From contig NC_081410.1 of the NCBI RefSeq assembly GCF_030272615.1, forward strand, positions 506,150,442 through 506,214,441: 64,000 nt of DNA, given 5' to 3'. The position numbers and the translations under genes are program-made. The notes below the pieces were generated by a model. It was not told the DNA's origin. It searched no databases and was given only the letters and a program-made list of their open reading frames with translations. Positions 59,191 through 64,000 of the stretch are shown here, piece after piece. How positions within the stretch are numbered: position 1 is the stretch's first letter; the number at the start of each line of letters is the position of its first letter. This stretch comes from Cryptomeria japonica. Lineage: Eukaryota > Streptophyta > Pinopsida > Cupressales > Cupressaceae.

Positions 59191-61648
59191 GTTTTACTTT
59201 ATCAAGTAGAGGTTTAGTTCGATTCACCTCCATGACAAAGTGTGTCAAATGACATGAGTCAAGTTTCTTGATGTAGAAACTTAATTTGATAACGTGAGGA
59301 CACAACCAGGTATTGTTTTGATATGATCTGTTCGATGGTGGAACTTTGATCACTATTCTGATACTCCTTAATTTTGTTGGATGAAGTCTAATCTCAAGCT
59401 AGCTAATGATTTGAAAAATCATTCTAAGAGTGCTTTGTTGGATTCAAAAATTTCTCACTGATGATATTTTTAGAAGTTTTGTTGCTGGATTTGTTAGAGG
59501 ACCCAAAAGGGTATTTGAAACTGTTGATAAATTTTTTCCAAAGTGACTGGTCTACTCTATATTTTTCACTAATATTTATTATGCAGTAAGAAAAAGACCT
59601 GATGCGCTAAGGGAAGTTCTTGAAGCGCTATAGAATATTCACTATGCACTATGCTGCCTCTCCCATGTGCTATTTCAGACTGTTTGATAATAAAATTGCT
59701 GGATAGGTTATGCGCTAATATGTCCCTATTATGTGATAATGTTTGATACAAAATCACTATAATAGACTTTGAACACGCTAGGTTGATACTTGCATGCATT
59801 ACAGAGATGTCGACAAGTGCTATCTGAAATTTTACTAGTATGATACTGATCATGCGCTAAGTTGACTAATGATAGCGCTAAGTTTTGGTGTGAATGTGCT
59901 ACTGAATGTTTCAGATGTGCTAGGATGTTGCTCCTATGTGCTAACTATCCTGATGCTTTTGTTGTGATGTTGAAAAATAACACTTGTTATTTGATGGATG
60001 ATTTTTTGAAAATGACTTGAAAACACGACATATAAAAGAGAACAATTTGTCTATGCTAAACAAGTAGTGTATGTTCTTTTGAGGATGTTTTCAAATCCTC
60101 GATGTTTTCACTAGTTTGGATTACAAAGAAGATATATCAAGTAGAATCTTTATTCAAAGGTCATCAACAATATCATAGCCCACTAGTCTCGATAATCTAT
60201 CAGTTCAAACAGCCTTGTCACCCCCTAGGGGCGCCCGTTTTTTTGCCTTTTGCTAGAAATTAACCCAAAGTGAATTGCTTCATAATTGAGTAGTTGTCTT
60301 GGAAGATATATGGTGAGTAATCTTGGGAGCAGATTCTTCCCCATCCTTGCACTATGATATTTCCAATGTTTGGCGATTGACTCGGTTCAAAGTCTCTAAT
60401 GCTAAGGTTCTTAATCAGGCTTCCATTCGGTCTTCAGTGATAAACTCCGTTGGGAGGCTTCCCAACATTTAGAACAAAGGCTTTACGTATCTTAAAGATA
60501 CTGGGGGAAGACTAATCACTAAGCAAAACTATTGAAGGGGACTTTCGTCAGCCTCCACATTTGATTATAGTGGGCTAGAACACTTGGTGATAAAGTTGTT
60601 TCCCACTTAGGTCGTTCCCCTCTCAACGACCATTAATGGTACCCTAAGGGCAACTCGGAAGGGAAATCCTTCTAAAGGATTTAATTGCTTGAAGTAAAAG
60701 AAAGCATAAAGAGTGGTTTGGCTTTTTGGTCACCCAATTAAGGGGAGAGCATATGCCTTCCACTTTTGAGACAAGGCAAACGATATTCTTTTTAACTTTT
60801 AAGACAATGATTAGCTAAGATCTATTTGGAGATGTTGCTCCAACAAGCATGGTGTTCTTTTTATCCCACAAAGCAATTTGTTGTCCAAATAGGAAGGTGA
60901 AATCCTGGTCAACAAAAGTAAAAAACGTTTGCTTGAAAAGGGAAATTGCTTTGTAAAATAAAAGGAAAGATTGATCGCTTTTTACCTTTGCAATAAAATA
61001 AAAATTTGTTGTTCTTTTTATAGCCCAAATTTGAGGTGTTTTCCCTAATCTTGCAAGAAAGAAAAGTGTTTGATTTTGTTGTTCTTTTTAAAATTGCAAT
61101 GAGATTCCTTTTAAGTCCAAAAGAAATTTTAAGCCCAAGATAAAATGAAGTTCTTTTTAACCAAAGGGAAATGAGTTCTTTTTAAACCGTTTTGAAAAAC
61201 TAGGAAAAAATCAAATTCCTACATCTAACTTCCTCCAACCTGCAAGAAATGATTAGTAACTTGCAATAAAAGAAAGTTAGTAAAAAAAATTAAAACCTTA
61301 GGCAGGCTTATACAAGCCTAATTTTCTAACTCTGTTACAAACTGTCCCTTTTCTCTATCAGAGTTATGCGCTACATAATGGTATAAAAGAACTAAAGGAT
61401 GACCCCTACACGCTACTTAGATTCTGAAATGCGCTATGCTAATACTTCTATGCGTAAGAAATAAACGAAGAATGTTATGCGCTAAAAATAAGTTCCAAAG
61501 TGCTATAAGATGGGTCCTATGTGCTAAACAATGAGATGTACTATTTACCACAAATTCACTAAACTATACTCCACATGTGCTAAAAGGGTATTCCAGCGTG
61601 CTTATAATCCTTGGCATGCACAAAAAATGATGTTATTTATGGGGACTG
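59191..61648 (-). other. 5' leader of element G with TGCGCTA arrays
   Basis: There is no gene. TGCGCTA and TGTGCTA variants recur at 59590-59960 and again at 61360-61620. The shared leader block is at 60560-60675 (TCGTTCCCCTCTCA, ACCCTAAGGGC). From 60770 to 61200 the words TTCTTTTTA and AAGAAAA alternate. Confidence 0.7.
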
Positions 61649-61666
61649 GCCCCACGGTGGGCACCA
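61649..61666 (-). promoter_or_regulatory. tRNA-Lys primer-binding site of element G
   Basis: The plus strand GCCCCACGGTGGGCACCA equals the last 18 bases of plant tRNA-Lys with one change (A for G), by memory of that tRNA. The same GAAA spacer as in C separates it from the LTR. Confidence 0.88.
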
Positions 61667-61670
61667 GAAA

Positions 61671-63111
61671 TGTATGCGAGAAAATGCAATGACGAAAATG
61701 AACAACTCGAATCTAAAAGACCCACACACCAATGAGACTCTTGGTGCAAGTATATGAATTGATTCAATTAGTTTAACTTCCCAAGGGGCGTCCCATTGTT
61801 CTCTATCTCATAGGATCCCTAAAGTCAATGTTTTTCTCTCAGATCATTGAGCAAAGTGACTTAAGAATGACAACTCCAAGAATGAGTGATGTTTGATTCA
61901 TACACATGAATGCATTCTAAGATATATGATATTGAAAACTATGATGATTAAGCTAGTATGAAGATGATGATATGATAAAAGATTAGCCAATTATCCTAGC
62001 ATGATATACTATCCTAGCATAAATATTCTATGATATTAAAAATGCTTCTAAATGCTATTATGATGATTTAACAAAGAGAGGCTAAAATGTTTAGTAAATT
62101 AGACTATAATGTAGATGCATGAAAGATTGTTAATATCAAAAATGAGGAATGCGAGCTCTATTTATAGGGAAAATAGGGCAATGGATGGTTAAGATTGAAT
62201 AATATCAACAAGGACTAGGATTGAAAGTTAATCAATCCATGTTTACAATTCTCACCAATTAAATGGTGACAATTATCATCAAGAGGTTCCTTGAGAGGAG
62301 ATGCAAGAAACATTAAATGCCTGAGAAGACATGAAGGTTACCCTAGGAGGTAAGGGTTAAGGTTAGGTTAGGGTTATCCAATGGATAAAGCTTTTAACCA
62401 AGGGGTAAACTCTTGTGCAAGGGTTAATAGGATAACCAAGGTTAAAGCCATGAATGCTTGATGAGAGCCTTGGGTGAAAAGAATAGTTAAGTTAGAGGAA
62501 ACTCTCTAACCAAAGGTCAAATATGAGTTAACCATAAATGGTTATGTAAGAGCCTTTAATGGTTTGGAAGACTTTAGAGGTTAACCATTTTAAGACACAA
62601 AGCCTTTAATGGTTATTGAAGACTTTGGAGGCTTTGAGAAGTGACTTCTCTTTACTTAGGAATGTGACAATAATTAGGAGATGAATTAGGCTAAATTGGA
62701 AGTGATTAGAAGAATCTAGAAGGGGTTTTGGAGGCAAGTGGGAGATATAGGAAAATGCAAGTGGAGGGAAAAGGATGTTAATTAAAATAAAATTAGTTTA
62801 TTTCAACTAAAATAGATGCAACTTGCATAAATACAAGTGGGGGGATTTAATAAATAAATTAGATTTATTTATTTGCAAGGATCAATTCAATGAAATGTAA
62901 ATTTAATTAAAAAAGGAGAAAGGGGAATTAATTAAATAAAGTGATTTATTTAATTAAAAGCTAGAAAAGGTTTAGGTGAATTTAATTAAATAAATTGAGC
63001 AATTCATTTAATCAAATAGATGAAAATGAAGAAATTCATTAATAAGAGGAATGGGGTTAAAATAAATATTAAATATTTATTTAGGAAAATGGTCAGATTT
63101 ATACATCTATA
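61671..63111 (-). repeat. 5' LTR of element G
   Basis: This 1441-bp LTR starts TGTATGCG and ends ATCTATA, with the final CA changed to TA, followed by the duplicated GAGTC. Confidence 0.93.
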
Positions 63112-63116
63112 GAGTC

Positions 63117-63530
63117 CATTTGAGTTAGACATGATGTATTGTGATATTTTATGATGTCTTTTATGCTTCGGTAAGAGGGTTCATGCCTTACCATTGAGGT
63201 GTTTCCTATGCGATATTTTGCTCCGGCGAGAGGGATAATTCCTCGCTATTGAGGGTTGTTTTATTTCTCCATTGAGATGTGTTTTGCCTCATTGTAAAGG
63301 ATTTGGATTCATCCTTGGATTATATTTATGCTGGGTTCTTCATTTGCTTTGATTTGGTGAAGGCTCTTTCCATGTGTGTGGTCATATGTGCTTCATTATG
63401 TTGAGTTTGTTCTCATTATCTTGTGATTGTTTCTATATATTTTGTGGGCCTTCATGATTCTATTATGATGTCTTTTGGATGTGCATTTTTGATGGTATGA
63501 TGAAAGAATAAGTATCCAATCAACTACTGA
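63117..63530. other. Unassigned DNA with two tandem hairpins
   Basis: There is no gene. Two related units 55 bp apart each contain a 6-bp inverted repeat with an 11-base loop starting AGGG: stem GGTAAG/CTTACC at 63170-63192, stem GGCGAG/CTCGCT at 63225-63247. Stem bases differ but pairing is kept. Confidence 0.6.
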
Positions 63531-64000
63531 GAGGGGGGGGGGGTGAATCAGTAGATAGAAAAATTGATAATAAACTTCCCCAATCAATCTCTCAAGGTAA
63601 ACTTAGAATAATAAATCCATCAAGATAAAAACTCATAAGATAAACCGATTGTCTGTTACAACAAGTTAACACTAAACAACTTCTTCATATCTTCAATACT
63701 TCCGGTTATCATGACTTATTAGAAATAGTTAAGTAGTTAAGTAAATCAACCATGAAAACATAACCACATAAACATTCACCACTTGACACAAATATTTTTG
63801 ACGTGGAAACCAAAATAGGTAAAAACTACGGCGAGATGAGACTCACAAGATAATATCTGAACTCTTCTGAAGTTCACCCTATTAGGAGCCTAGCCGTTTA
63901 AAGCTTTACAAAAAGTCCTGTTAAGAATTGATCCTGTTAGGAATCACCTGGTTAAGGGATTGACTAAAAATGCCTTGTTAGAAGCAATGCCCTGTAAGGA
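63531..64000 (-). mobile_element. H: copia LTR cut by the window edge
   Basis: The run of G followed by TGAATCA, then GTGGAAACC and AATAGGTAAAAAC, and the series of CCTGTTA(A/G)GAA phrases match the left part of the element A LTR at a distance. Orientation is as in A. The exact left end is unclear, and the rest lies outside the window. Confidence 0.7.

Larger units (their letters stand above)
44636..63111 (-). mobile_element. Element G: Tat-like gypsy retrotransposon with antisense PMD gene
   Basis: An 18.5-kb element with LTRs at 44636-46064 and 61671-63111, target duplication GAGTC, polypurine tract and tRNA-Lys primer site. Minus-strand order is a 2.5-kb leader, ORF1, gag, protease, RT, RNase H, second RNase H, integrase, then 5.2 kb before the 3' LTR. 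That last part holds a plus-strand PMD gene remnant, minisatellites and motif arrays. It is the same lineage as C by domain order and ORF1, but its LTRs differ. All coding parts are broken. Confidence 0.93.

Overview
The window is plant nuclear DNA made almost entirely of LTR retrotransposons. I see no convincing host gene, rRNA, complete tRNA or CRISPR array. Bulky Ty1/copia and Tat-like Ty3/gypsy elements nested in each other, AT-rich DNA, and many stops of the type left by cytosine deamination point to a seed plant with a large, heavily methylated genome. A conifer is my guess from the style of the repeats, not something the sequence proves.

Layout. Element A (560-8301, minus) is a near-complete copia element with two 1567-bp LTRs. 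Unusually, it is flanked by a 127-bp direct repeat instead of a 5-bp one. Element B (10483-38768, minus) is an older copia element whose gag was split by element C (14892-37280, minus), a Tat-like gypsy element primed by tRNA-Lys. C was in turn interrupted in its 5' leader by element D (28190-34962, plus), and it also carries an A-family LTR fragment E (26216-27679). D has copia LTRs, a tRNA-iMet-type primer site and polypurine tracts but no pol. It encodes a four-zinc-knuckle protein and a long unrecognised protein. From 38774 to about 42213 lies a decayed gypsy-like 5' end, F. A stretch of unassigned AT-rich DNA follows. Element G (44636-63111, minus) is a second Tat-like gypsy element carrying an antisense gene remnant with a plant mobile domain (PMD). 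A copia-like LTR, H, runs off the right edge from about 63531.

How the parts work. A and B are degraded but readable gag-protease-integrase-RT-RNase H elements. C and G share gag, protease, RT, two successive RNase H domains, integrase, a tRNA-Lys primer site, a short ORF ahead of gag, and a duplicated block downstream of integrase. D must have depended on another element's enzymes; its primer site and paired polypurine tracts match A, so an A-like copia element is the likely partner.

The most unusual points are the 127-bp duplication at A, the pol-less element D, the ORF1 shared by C and G with an amber codon at the same position, the 36-nt tRNA-Lys match in C, the PMD remnant whose stops all fit C-to-T change, and the complementary motif arrays near the two ends of G. 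LTR boundaries and 5-bp target duplications were read by eye. Divergence figures are estimates.
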